From Prochilodus magdalenae (Eukaryota; Chordata; Actinopteri; Characiformes; Prochilodontidae): DNA of 64,000 nt. Where the stretch lies: the NCBI GenBank assembly GCA_024036415.1, contig JAMWET010003518.1, positions 388,357-452,356 on the forward strand, given 5' to 3'. The first letter of the stretch is position 1; each line of letters begins with the position of its first letter. The position numbers and the translations under genes are program-made. The notes below the pieces were generated by a model. It had not been told where the DNA came from. It worked only from the letters and a program-made list of their open reading frames with translations, and did not search any database. This document shows positions 23,581 to 33,455 of this stretch, piece after piece.

Positions 23581-23883
23581 GGAGCATGATTTATTACGGC
23601 TGTAATGTCCTATTATTATTTCTGGAACAATCAGCTCAGTTTCGGTGAAGAGACCCCAGTGTCTTTCTTGCTCTACCAATCATTACTAGAAGGCTATTAA
23701 TTAGACACTGATGTCAATTAAAATGATCAGCAGCATAAAACACTGAAGGAGAACTTGCCTAGCTCACATGTGAAGCCGAGCACGAGACCATTTGCATGCA
23801 TTGGTTACCATGACTGTAATGTAACACTTGTTCTTTTGTATCCTGATTATGTAAAGCTGGTCATTTGTTAAAACCCAAGTCTA

Positions 23884-24416
23884 CAGGGGTTGGACAATGA
23901 AACTGAAACACCTGGTTTTAGACCACAATCATTTATTAGTATGGTGTAGGGCCTCCTTTTGCGGCCAATACAGCGTCAGTTCGTCTTGGGAATGACATAT
24001 ACTGCGTCCTGCACAGTGGTCAGAGGGATTGTAAGCCATTCTTCTTGCAGGATAGTGGCCAGGTCACTACGTGATGCTGGTGGAGGTTCGTCCTTCTTGG
24101 TGGTATGCTGACATTACCCTGGATACCGTGGCTCTTGATACATCACAAAGACTTGCTGTCTTGGTCACAGATGCGCCAGCAAGACGTGCACCAACAGTTT
24201 GTCCTCTTTTGAACTCTGGTATGTCACCCATAATGTTGTGTGCATTGCAGTATTTTGAGCAGAACTGTGCTCTTACCTGCTAACTGAACCTTCACACTCT
24301 GCTCTTACTGGTGCAATGTGCAATTAATGAAGATTGGCCACCAGGCTGGTCCAATTTAGCCATGAGACCTCCCACACTAAAATGACAGGTGTTTCAGTTT
24401 CATTGTCCAACCCCTG
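23884..24416 (-). mobile_element. Tc1-family deletion derivative B (both ends present)
   Basis: A complete 533-bp non-autonomous element. The left end caggggttggacaatgaaac and the right end, which reads the same from the minus strand (caggggttggacaatgaaac), are inverted, and TA flanks both sides (23882-23883 and 24417-24418). Inside, the minus strand carries the same transposase N-terminal segment as derivative A (13846-14308), but a two-base insertion near 24221 breaks the frame. The catalytic domain is deleted at a junction different from that of A. With both ends intact it could be mobilised in trans by a matching transposase, if one exists in the genome. Confidence 0.9.
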
Positions 24417-24451
24417 TATGTGTACAAAGGAAAGTTGGTACATATGAGTTT

Positions 24452-24500
24452 TAATAATAATAATAATAATAATAATAGTTTTTGTTGTTGTTGTTGTTGT
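24452..24500. repeat. (TAA)n and (TTG)n microsatellites
   Basis: About 26 bp of TAA repeat (24452-24477) and then about 19 bp of TTG repeat (24482-24500), a short distance from the right end of Tc1 derivative B. Confidence 0.9.
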
Positions 24501-24504
24501 AGTG

Positions 24505-25915
24505 GGTATACTTGAGACATTTTGAGAAACCTATCTGTCTCCCAAAGCTGAGGCTGAGGTTTTATCTTCCTATTTTTCTCCTGCTATGATGTTGTGGAGG
24601 GCTTCATTACAAACCGTCTCCCTTTGCGTGAGAGTCCAGAGATTCATATCCACAATCTCCCTGCACACACTCGCCCCTGCTTCCATCAGAACAGAGAGGA
24701 GCACGAGGGAGACTGAGAGCACGTGCGGTAACACAGGAATTTTAGAATGATATAAAGATGTTTGCGCACCCAGAAGTACAAGTGCAAAAAAGAGTAAGGC
24801 CTCACATTTGTCAACCTCAATCTCTTATCTTGTAGTGTTAAACAAACTTGAATATGTGCTTCTATTTCAGGCCTTAGACACTGACGTGTGTGTGTGTCTG
24901 ATGAGATCATATCTGCGATCAGGTGCTGTTTGTTCAGTCTTTCTCTGCATCTGCCAGAGGCCCAGCGCCAGTCACCAACTCAGTCAGTCTCTCACAAATG
25001 GTCTGAGCATTTGTTTTTAGTGGCAGGGGTGAGACAGGGGCCATGTGCGAGACTTATCTAAATATGGAAGTCAAGATTTATTCGGCAGCAAGACGTGAAA
25101 ACTCAGCGACTGACTTATGGACTTGATGCCTAAATTCCAAACGTGAAAGAGCATATCAATGCTGCTGTAGGAAAAATCTTGCATCTCTGAAACAATTAGG
25201 AATTCATACACTGTGACGATATGTCCGTCAAACTGAGAGGAAGGATGAACAGCTCAGTTGCTTCTTTACCGCCATGAAGGTACATGCAGTTCCTTTCATC
25301 GTTCATTGTCATTCAGCTCATTATTATTTACTAACAGTGTTATTAAAAATGAACTGGGCCCACTCTTGGAGCTTAAGATGGAAATTTGGTAAAGAATTTT
25401 GGCAAAGGAAGTTATTTCACATCTTCAAACAGAGCTGGATGTTTTAGGGCCATAACTGCAGTTTAATCAAGAGGGTTTTGCCATGACAGGTCTGTCCGCC
25501 CTGTTCAAACTCCCCGACCACTCCTAAGAGCGGGCTGGACCACATGGAGGGAGGAAGGGAACTTCCCCCCTCTGCATTATTCTTCGGCATACTTTAGCTT
25601 CCTCACCTGATGGGACATCTAATCTTTCCCCCGGTTATTGTTGTATTCAGATGTTTTAAGATAATAAGGTTCTCTTCAGTGTAGCATGCTCCCAGAACCA
25701 CCAGTTCAAGGCCTAACTGAATGATTAATTGTATTCTGGTCCAAGAGACTAAATAGATTATGTCTAATCTATTTAAAATACTTGTAAACTATTAAAAAGA
25801 GATCAATAATTTATCATGAGATAACATATAGCATATTAGATAAAAGAAGTATTTTTATCATGAGGCTGAGGGTGGTAGCATTCTTCTGTAGGGTCAAAGT
25901 GACAATTCTTAAAAA
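24505..25915. other. Non-coding, nothing recognised
   Basis: I see no gene or repeat. A short GT run occurs at about 24886-24898, and a minus-strand CATCAG|GTGAGG resembling a donor occurs near 25609 without a supporting frame. Confidence 0.45.
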
Positions 25916-25920
25916 TTACA

Positions 25921-25970
25921 ATATAATAATAATAATTAATAAGAAATCAATAAATAAATGAATAAATAAA

Positions 25971-26041
<71 letters not shown>

Positions 26042-26043
26042 CA
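25921..26043. repeat. AAT / AAAT compound microsatellite
   Basis: About 120 bp of ATAA tetranucleotide units that pass into a clean AAT trinucleotide run. The apparent isoleucine and tyrosine runs in overlapping frames are artefacts of this repeat. Confidence 0.95.
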
Positions 26044-26737
26044 TAACAATATTTAACTGTGTTACCAGAATAACTACGAGGCTGTTGCCCCTTAAATCCA
26101 TGCTGGGTTAAGCTGTTAGTGAGCAATGAGGGGTGAAAGAACCAGTGTGAGAGTTCTCCACAAAGAAGGCCAGGCCGAGACAAGAGCACAACGGCAGTTC
26201 CTTGCTACTGGCTCCTGTGACCGTGAATGCATGTAGGCTCATGGAATGACTGTATAAGAGACCTCAAAATGTCAAATAGGAATATGCCATTGTGTTAGCT
26301 GTTACATGTTACTTACATGTTACTTGTTACTATTTTATACACAGTATGGTAAGAGGTACTGTGCTCCACTGTCCCAACTATGTTCCATAGTAAATTAGCT
26401 TTTCTACACAAAAAGAAACACTTATTAATGTTGACTTGCTAGCTCACCTACAATGAGAATACACTAGTTTGCCTCCAAGTTTTTACTTCTGTCCTACAAC
26501 CTGTGTTATAGTGCATTTTTAGCCAAAGACACTGCTTGTCTTCATATTTCTTTTAAATGTCAACATCAGAACTGTGTACGATAATTTACCTGACATTACT
26601 GCACAAAACATTTACAGGTAACTCCATGGCAAATTCGTACTTGTTATGTGGCTATACCGAAGTGATACAGGGTCTCAAAGAGCATGCTATCACATCACTG
26701 TTTGCATAATATGAGCTCAGCAGCTGTCCTTTGTTCT

Positions 26738-26886
26738 TACATTGTATGAAAATGTAGTGATTAATGGACCAATAGAAATGCTCCAAAACTGCTTCCAATA
26801 AAATCTCCTAACATTAACTTACTTGGAAAGTAAAGAATGTGAATGCTGTCTAAAGTTGCTATTTTGGAGATGCGTGTTTTCCTTTA
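26738..26886. mobile_element. MITE-like element, copy 3 (right part)
   Basis: Shares ggaccaatagaaatg, ccaaaactgcttcc, taaagttgctattttggagat and a terminal gttttccttta with the copies at 4422-4627 and 19075-19314. The left inverted end is not present, so this is a partial copy. Confidence 0.45.
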
Positions 26887-26952
26887 GTCATAAATGATTA
26901 GAATTTAGCCCCTAGCCAAATCTGATGACCTCTGCGCTAAACTATCCTCCTG

Positions 26953-26955
<3 letters not shown>

Positions 26956-26986
<31 letters not shown>
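26956..26986. repeat. (TA)n microsatellite
   Basis: About 31 bp of uninterrupted TA dinucleotide lying between two partial copies of the MITE-like family. Confidence 0.95.
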
Positions 26987-26988
<2 letters not shown>

Positions 26989-26999
26989 TGTGTCAAAAG

Positions 27000-27149
27000 A
27001 CAAAGCAAATATGGCAAAAAAAAACTATTTTCATTTTAATGTAAATCTATGGAACCAGACTTTTTAAGCAGTTTTGAGCCATTTCTGTTGGCCCATCCAT
27101 CATAAATCACCAAAAATGAAGATACATATTTTTCTTTGGACATCAACAA
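27000..27149. mobile_element. MITE-like element, copy 4 (inverted orientation)
   Basis: Reading the minus strand from about 27149 gives tgtccaaagaaaaatatg, then gatggatgggccaacagaaatgg in two blocks, and then aagtctggttccatag. These are the left half of the family at 4422-4627. It lies head-on to copy 3 across a (TA)n run, so together the two may be a broken, rearranged pair. Confidence 0.45.
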
Positions 27150-27997
27150 TACATGAAAAGTTTCTGAGCACATTATACACTACTTTTAATCATTTTATTT
27201 TTGTTTGTTTTCATGATTATATATTGTTAGGGCAAAGGCATTAATGCTATATTGCAGCCACCTTTATTATGGAAATAAAAATGTGCTTTCTTTTATATAT
27301 CAGATGTTATTCTTTTTATAAATGTGCTTCATCCCAGACTGATGGAGCATTTAGGAATGAACGTCATCATAATAGTCTTTGCACATACAGCACTGAGTGT
27401 GCCGTCTGATTTTTGCCTTGCCATTTTCTGTTCCTCTCTGCTTTAGCACTTGTCTGCACGGTCCCAGCCCTTGTAGTGTAGTGCAGTTGTGCATCTTGCA
27501 TGTTGCACCAGTGTGAACCCTAAATAAGACATCTGTTTTTCTGTAGTGGTACAAAGACAACAAAGAACTGAACTAATTTGTTGAGGGTTTGTACAAGGGG
27601 AACGGCTAAATGAACCCAAACTCTGATGACATGTGTCAGAGTGGCCCGTGGGAACATTTAGCTGTTTTCTAGGGAAGCATATGCATGCTAGTGGTCTAGC
27701 AAACTCAGCATGCAGCTGATGGGCACACCCCTTTCGCACCTCTGGAATTTCCTGTGGGTGCAGAGAGTGGCAGAGCAGTAGGTAGGGCAGACTGCCCAAC
27801 ATGCACACACACACATGCACACCATCCACAGTAATGTGTGCCAGATGGGGCTGAGTGATGGAGGGGTGGAGGACTTAACTGACTCCATCTCTTGCTTCAT
27901 TCATTCCAAAGTATTCACTCCTTCGTTCCACTCCACCCTGCCCCCCAACCTCTAGCTAAACCAAGCAGTCCTCTCCCCCCACTCACACACAAACTTT

Positions 27998-28002
<5 letters not shown>
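27150..28002. other. Non-coding, nothing recognised
   Basis: No gene recognised. The 128-codon minus-strand frame at 27443-27829 has no domain, an ordinary composition and no splice context, so it is treated as chance. A short CA run lies at about 27802-27820. Confidence 0.45.

Positions 28003-28085
<83 letters not shown>
28003..28085. repeat. (CT)n microsatellite, interrupted
   Basis: About 83 bp of CT dinucleotide broken by tgtatctctttc near 28039-28050 and ending in a second tgtatctc motif, so the array was probably enlarged by duplication of a CT-plus-interruption unit. Confidence 0.95.
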
Positions 28086-28089
<4 letters not shown>

Positions 28090-28592
28090 CTCACTGCCCA
28101 TACTCCCCATTCTGCTTCATGACTCTTGACTTCAGACCAGCTCCATCATCCCATTAGGACACACAGCTAGGGGCTGATTTTTGGTGAAGCTAATCTTGAA
28201 CAAGAAAAGCGCGGGCCAAGTCAAACATTTGCTGGGACAGCGTGTGGTTGTTTTGTGATTTTTAAGCTGACCGGAGAATGGCAGCACCCCTACTCATGCC
28301 AAAGGGCTTGTGCTCGTTATCAAAGCAGAAATTTCCTCTGCGATAAGACTTGTTTGGTTTGAGAAGAAAAACGACTCTGGGTTTAAAGAAGTAACGCAAC
28401 CTGGACAACCCGTATTCACTTTAGGGGTGTTTTCAAGGCTAACATTTCAAAGGAACAAGCTGAAGGAAATGTCCGTTTACCTTTCCCAGCCCCTTTTGTA
28501 ACTCGATGTGGAGTTATAAGAATCGTGTTTAGGTTGAAGGCCTTTCGCTGCATATATAAATAAAGCAAAGCTTAAAAATCAGTTTCTCTTAC

Positions 28593-28630
28593 CTTGACCT
28601 CGCATTTCTTGTGGCATGTTAACCGGCATA
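28593..28630 (-). CDS. Candidate 38-nt exon encoding the end of a C1 zinc domain (tensin-like)
   Basis: On the minus strand this short exon has a long polypyrimidine tract and a ctcacag acceptor (ag at 28632-28631) on one side and an AAG|GTAAGA donor (28592-28587) on the other. In the open frame it reads CRLTCHKKCEVK, entered with one base from the previous exon. The spacing C-x4-H-x2-C fits the second half of a C1-type zinc domain. The residue before the first C must be coded NTA (L, I or V). Tensin-2 has C-R-V-C just before the equivalent segment and ends it with H-R-K-C-E-A-K-V, so tensin is the best match. KSR has a similar C-R-L-K-C-H-N-K-C. The neighbouring exons were not found; introns at the 5' end of tensin genes are large. 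The identification rests on 12 residues and good splice sites. Confidence 0.5.
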
Positions 28631-28639
28631 CTGTGAGAA

Positions 28640-28690
28640 AGAAAGGGAGAGCGGGAATAAGAGAGAGGGAGAGAAAGAGAGAGAGTTATG
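28640..28690. promoter_or_regulatory. Minus-strand polypyrimidine tract of the 28593-28630 exon
   Basis: GA-rich on the plus strand, so on the minus strand a roughly 50-nt C/T-rich run lies directly upstream of the ctcacag acceptor. This is a strong 3' splice-site context, which a very short exon would need. The GA richness could also be a simple repeat that happens to sit here. Confidence 0.4.
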
Positions 28691-28699
28691 TGTCATTTT

Positions 28700-29605
28700 C
28701 ATAGCAATTGAATTTTACATTTCGCAAACAATAAATCCAAGCATTGTTATGCACAATGGAGGAAGACGTTCAATAAATCAGAGGGATGCTTTCACATGTT
28801 GGGCTCCTTCCAATCACCACAACATGTTTACTCCTGGGCCACAGTCAGATATGATTTGCTATTAGTGGCGTGATATTGCCCAGCACTCGGTAGACCAAAG
28901 GCCATGATTCTGCTTTCTGGCTACCCCTAATTCAACATTGTGGTCAGGCTCACAGCCTGCTCATTCCACAAGGATCAGCTCAGAGTCCATTTACAAACCA
29001 AGGGTCCAGACAAAATGTTTCAGGCATCGTGATGTTTTACGCAAGCGTGCCGAACTGGGATCAGCGTCTTTTGTGAATCTAAAGACATTTGTTGAGATGA
29101 TAAGTTAAAACCGATTACATCTGACTCCGAAGCGCTTAATAAAATTACATGTACAAGAAGACATCTGTGATCTCCTCAAAGAATAGAAAGCAAGTTCTGA
29201 GCACGCACTGACAGTCCATGCAAGGGTTTAGTACACACAGTTACCATTGATGTACTGCTGAGTAAGACCTGTGAAGTTGGGCTTTATTTTGATTATCCAC
29301 TGTAGATGGCTTTCTACATGTTCACATCCAGCTGAACTGTGATGCTGGAGAGACGACAACTAACCAGATTTTACTATCTTTTCAAAGTAACAGCCATTCT
29401 GCCACCAAGAGATCCATTTACTCAACTTTTACACTTCTGCAACTGAGGATTTGCATTTTGTTTGATTTTACATTGGCACTAAATGCTCATAATTGAAGTA
29501 TCCCGTCAAGGCTGATCCCATCCATGGAGAATAAAACTCAGACTCTAATGATTAGTAATGCACTAGTAATGCTGACATATACAGACATATTGTTTACATG
29601 GCTAC
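28700..29605. other. Non-coding, nothing recognised
   Basis: Unique-looking sequence with no gene or repeat that I can support. If the C1 exon is real this is the upstream intron. Confidence 0.45.
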
Positions 29606-29611
29606 CATAAC

Positions 29612-29868
29612 AAAAACAAAGTAGGGTTCTTTGGCTTTGAGCCAAGCACACATACATATATTCTGACAGTCAAGCACAACAGCAAAATCCAGGCAATCAT
29701 AACAAAGGGGTAATGCAGGGTCGTAGTTAGAGAGACAAGAAGGGCGAAAAAACAGGAAGTCAGACGACCAGCAAACGAATCCAAAGGGGCAAATCCAAGA
29801 GAGTAGTCAGAATAAAGTGGAGAACCAGAGAGGCAAAAACAACCAGGCAACTAAAACAAGGGGATATG
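29612..29868. repeat. Fish-type dispersed repeat beside a GA tract
   Basis: Phrases such as caatccaggcaatcata-like, gggtcgtagttagagagac, aaacaggaagtcagacgacc, ggggcaaatccaagagagta and gaaccagagaggcaaaaac follow a pattern I recognise from many teleost non-coding regions (short purine-rich phrases describing no protein). The class is unknown to me. It runs directly into the large GA array. Confidence 0.35.
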
Positions 29869-29870
29869 AA

Positions 29871-29874
<4 letters not shown>

Positions 29875-29928
<54 letters not shown>

Positions 29929-29988
29929 CAGAGAGAAAGAGAAAGAGAAGAGAGAGAGAGAGAGAGCGATAAAGAGAGAGAGAGCGAT

Positions 29989-30032
<44 letters not shown>

Positions 30033-30239
30033 AGAGAGAGAGAGAGAAAGAGGAGAGAGAGAGAGAGAGAGAAGAGAGAGAGAGAAAGAGAGAGAGATAA
30101 AGAAAGAGAGAGAAGAGAGAGAGAGATAAAGAGAAGAGAGAGAGAGAGCAAGAGAGAGAGAGAGAAAGAGGAGAGAGAGAGAGAGAAGAGAGAGACAGAG
30201 AGAAAGAGAAGAGAGAGAGCAAGAGAGAGAGAGAGAGAG

Positions 30240-30298
<59 letters not shown>
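29875..30298. repeat. (GA)n array, about 425 bp, with GAAA/GATAAA variants
   Basis: An almost pure purine strand with GA units broken by AAAGA, GAAGAGA and GCGATAAAG variants that themselves recur, which points to growth by duplication of larger blocks. Long homopurine tracts can form triple-helical DNA. The serine/leucine and glutamate/arginine frames over it are artefacts. Confidence 0.97.
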
Positions 30299-30299
<1 letters not shown>

Positions 30300-30301
<2 letters not shown>

Positions 30302-31130
30302 TCGGATGATACAGCAAACGGAAAGAGAGCCGCTCAGAGATGCAAACAAGGTTTTGTCAAAACTTTGCGGTGAGACCTGGCGATGTGACTGATTTGATAT
30401 ATTACAGAAATAGACCACATAAATGACTCTGAACAGTAATCCTGATTTTAATGCTCAGATACTTTTGTGCAATAAAATTCCATTTCTAATTTATAATCTA
30501 AATATAAAAAAATTAAAAGTGCAGAAAGATCCAATAAATGCACTTATACATCTTAATTTCACTGTTAACTTTCCTCCTTCCTCACTTCAACCCAAAATCT
30601 AACGCTAACCTTGGTCTTAAAGTGGGCATAGAGTGGAAAACTGTATTTACATGGTCATACTTTAATAATAAGAGTTTAGTACATGATGCACCGTGAATCC
30701 CAGACTGCTGTGTAACAGTCCTGGCTCCTTCAAAATCTTCATATACCAGTTCAAGTGCTAGCCCAGCAGAAAGAAAGGAGCACAGCACTTTTCATTCTGT
30801 GTCCAATCATCCATCAGTGGGCATGATTGATGTTCATTTTTAAACAAGGCTGAAGTTCGCTTCCTATTTGCCAGCTTCTTAATCAAATGTTCTGTTCCCC
30901 TTAAATACAACAGCTTGCTAAGGGTGCCAAAATTCAGCTATGGCACCATTTAAGGTGGAACGGAACATTTTCGAAACGAGGAATAGGGGAATAGGAAGCC
31001 AACTTCATCGTCTTTAACAAGATCTTGGTCACCTTAATTTCTGTTTTATCCACTTTTAGAAGATTAACATCAGATCATCTTAAAACGAAAGTGTCATAGT
31101 GAGTAACAACTTTAATTTACTGTATGATGC
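30300..31130. other. Non-coding, nothing recognised
   Basis: No gene recognised. An AT-rich stretch lies at 30480-30530. Frames are short and without domains. Confidence 0.45.
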
Positions 31131-31134
31131 TGTC

Positions 31135-31372
31135 AAGGCTTATTTTACTTTCCTGCCTGTGTCTGTTCATTCTAAACCAACCAATCAGAGCACAGAGCTC
31201 ATTAAAATATTCATGAGTGCACCATAAACAGCAAAACAGCTCGCTTAGTTATATGACCAAATCATTGGGTTTCAAATGGACATATAAAACCATATCTGGG
31301 CAGATTTGACCTCAATGACACTCACATACCTTCTATGTAGAGAACTCCACATGCTCTAAAATGGAATCTACT
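31135..31372. repeat. Dispersed repeat family R1, copy 1
   Basis: Shares ordered blocks with 37690-38125: ttcctgcctgtgtct / ttcctgtctgcgtct, cagctcattaaa-type blocks followed by attcatga, agcaaaacagctcg-type and gaaacagcttg-type blocks, ccaaatcattggg / ccaaatcataggg, aaaccatatctgg / aaaccacatctag, and tctaaaatg. The order and spacing are the same, so these are two copies of one unclassified repeat. No coding sequence. Confidence 0.6.
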
Positions 31373-31562
31373 GCACCATTAATCCTAATCAGTGTCCTAA
31401 CACTACTGATGATGTGGTATAACGTTTGAGCATGTGTACATAAACTACATGCCACCGTCAAATTTAAGGAGCACCATTTTAGCAACCTCCTGCAAAAACC
31501 TCAGCTATTACAGCGGTCCTCCCAACTGAATGAGACTTCTGTGACTCGGGATAAAAGCTGGT

Positions 31563-31630
31563 ACACTCATACTGCGGTGTGGGACAAGGCAGTAAGGCAG
31601 AGAGCTTCAGCACGTCTCTTCACTCTTTAC
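31563..31630. repeat. Local duplication, copy 1 (pair at 34439-34505)
   Basis: About 68 bp that recurs at 34439-34505 with few differences: cactcatactgcggtgtggg / cactcatactccagtgtggg, then acaaggcagtaaggcagaga / acaaggcaggaaggcagaga and cttcagcacgtctctt / cttcagcgcgtctctt. The Tc1 element and a dispersed repeat now lie between the two copies. Confidence 0.75.
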
Positions 31631-31959
31631 CCCCCCACCCCATCACTGTCCAGCCCAGCAATCACAGGTCCACACAGCCTTGCACACACACAGAGCTCAC
31701 ACTGTTTCCTATAGCTGAGCGTTCTTTCCCTTGGCAGTGGAGGCCCTTTATCAACAAAGGCCCTTTACACGAGGGTGAATATTCCTTGCCAGGGTGATGA
31801 CATGCCACTGGAGCCACTCCCACTTGTTTCTCACAATCAACTGGTAGAAGGGCAGGGCTAGAAGCAGAACTGAGTAAAAGATAAGCTACATCCATCAAGC
31901 CTGCCTTCAGAGCTGTTGCCTTTAGAGAAAAACAACTTTTGCCTTTAGAGTTTGATATA

Positions 31960-33393
31960 CAGTGGGGTGCGAAAGTTTGGGCAGCGTTGTTCATCTTCCT
32001 GATTTACCTTTATAAAGCATATTTTAAATTTGGTTTGGTAAGTTCAGTGACCCTTGACCTCCATACACAGGTGACTCCAATTATGAGAAAGGGTATTTAA
32101 GGGGGGCAATTGTAAGTTTTTGCATTTTCTCTGAAAAGTCGCAGCATGGGAGTCTCAAAACAACTTTCAAATGACCTGAAAACAAAGATTGTTCACCGTC
32201 ATGGTTTAGGGGAAGGATACAGAAAGCTATCTCAGAGATTTCAGCTTTCAGTCTCCACTGTGAGAAACATTGTGAGAAAATGGAAGACCACAGGCACAGC
32301 TCAAGTCAAGGCTCGAAGTGGCAGACCAAGAAAAATCTCGAATAAACAGAAGCGAAGGATGTTGAGAACAGTCAGAGTCAACCCACAGACCAGCACCAAA
32401 GATCTACAACATGATCTTGCTGCTGATGGAGTCACTGTGCATTGTTCAACTATTCGGCGCACTTTACACAAGGAGATGCTGTATGGGAGAGTGATGCAGA
32501 GGAAGCCTTTTCTCCGCCCACATCACAAACAGAGCCGCTTGAGGTATGCTAAAGCACATCTGGACAAGCCAGCTTCATTTTGGAATAAGGTGCTGTGGAC
32601 TGATGAAACTAAAATAGAGTTATTTGGGCATAACAAGGGCCGTTATGCATGGAGGAAAAAGACCACAGCACTCCAAGAAAAACACCTGCTACCTACAGTA
32701 AAATTTGGTGGTGGCTCCATCATGCTGTGGGGCTGTATGGCCAGTACAGGGACTGGGAATCTGGTTAAAGTTGAGGGACACATGGATTCCAATCAATATC
32801 AGCAGATTCTGGAGACCCATGTCCAGGAATCAGTGACAAAGCTGAAGCTGCACTGGGGCGGGATCTTCCAACAAGACAACGACCCTAAACACTGCTCAAA
32901 ATCTACTAATGCATTCATGCAGAGGAACAAGTACAACGTTCTGGAATGGCCATCTCAGTCCCCAGACCTGAATATTATTGAAAATCTGTGGTGTCACTTA
33001 AAGAGAGCTGTCCATGCTCGGAAACCATCAAACCTGAATAACCTAGAGATGTTTTGTAAAGAAGAATGGTCTAAAATACCTTCAGTCTCAATCCAGACTC
33101 TCATTAGAAGCTATAGGAAGCGTTTAGTGGCTGTTATTTCTGCGAAAGGAGGATCTACTAAATATTGTTTTTTTTTTTTTTTGGTGCCCAAATTTATGCA
33201 CCTGCCTACTTTTGTTTAGACAATTATTGCACAGTTTCTGTAAATCATATAAGCTTCATTTCACTTCTCAAATATCACTGTGTTTTTCCCCTATATGATA
33301 TATTTAACAGAATTTTTTTATTCAAACAATCAATGCTTTATAAAGGTAAATCAGGAAAATTAACAACGCTGCCCAAACTTTCGCACCCCACTG
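31960..33393 (+). mobile_element. Complete Tc1/mariner transposon
   Basis: A 1434-bp DNA transposon with terminal inverted repeats of 61 bp (31960-32020 and 33333-33393) that differ at two positions inside the repeat. The ends read cagtggggtgcgaaagtttg. TA lies on both sides (31958-31959 and 33394-33395), the target duplication of this superfamily. It holds one plus-strand gene, the transposase. The short 61-bp repeats differ from the roughly 200-bp double-repeat ends of Sleeping Beauty-type elements. The near-identity of the repeats and the open frame suggest recent insertion. The right side runs into (TA)n and a second partial end at 33414. Confidence 0.95.
32146..33219 (+). CDS. Tc1-family DD34E transposase, open, with abnormal C-terminus
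   Basis: A cut-and-paste transposase of 357 codons. Residues about 1-110 form the two-part helix-turn-helix that binds the inverted repeats (STVRNIVRKWKTTG at 37-50), with a GRPR hook at 59-62. The catalytic domain has D153 (WTDETKIE), a glycine-rich box at 187-192 (FGGGSI), D244 (QQDNDPKH) and E279 (SPDLNIIENLW), giving DD34E. These are the same numbers as in Sleeping Beauty. That 340-residue protein ends in GGSTKY; here GGSTKY is at 335-340, but the next codon is TGT instead of a stop, and a poly-T run adds 17 residues before TAG. The start ATG is the first in frame and matches family length. It could be active if expressed; the tail is untested. Confidence 0.95.
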   Translation: MGVSKQLSNDLKTKIVHRHGLGEGYRKLSQRFQLSVSTVRNIVRKWKTTGTAQVKARSGRPRKISNKQKRRMLRTVRVNPQTSTKDLQHDLAADGVTVHCSTIRRTLHKEMLYGRVMQRKPFLRPHHKQSRLRYAKAHLDKPASFWNKVLWTDETKIELFGHNKGRYAWRKKTTALQEKHLLPTVKFGGGSIMLWGCMASTGTGNLVKVEGHMDSNQYQQILETHVQESVTKLKLHWGGIFQQDNDPKHCSKSTNAFMQRNKYNVLEWPSQSPDLNIIENLWCHLKRAVHARKPSNLNNLEMFCKEEWSKIPSVSIQTLIRSYRKRLVAVISAKGGSTKYCFFFFLVPKFMHLPTFV

Positions 33394-33455
33394 TATATAT
33401 ATATATATATATACAGTGGAGTGCGAAAGTTTGTGTATATGTGTGTGTGTGTGTA
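33394..33455. repeat. (TA)n, a second partial Tc1 end, and (GT)n
   Basis: After the TA at the right end of the Tc1 element comes a run of TA units to 33412, then cagtggagtgcgaaagtttg (33414-33433), which matches the first 20 bases of the same inverted repeat with one change, and then a GT-rich run (33434-33455). The second end belongs to another, now truncated, copy of the element inserted next to the first. Confidence 0.85.

Noticed and set aside
29760..30418. Long Ser/Leu and Glu/Arg frames over 29.8-30.4 kb
   Set aside because: Pure translation of the GA/CT array.
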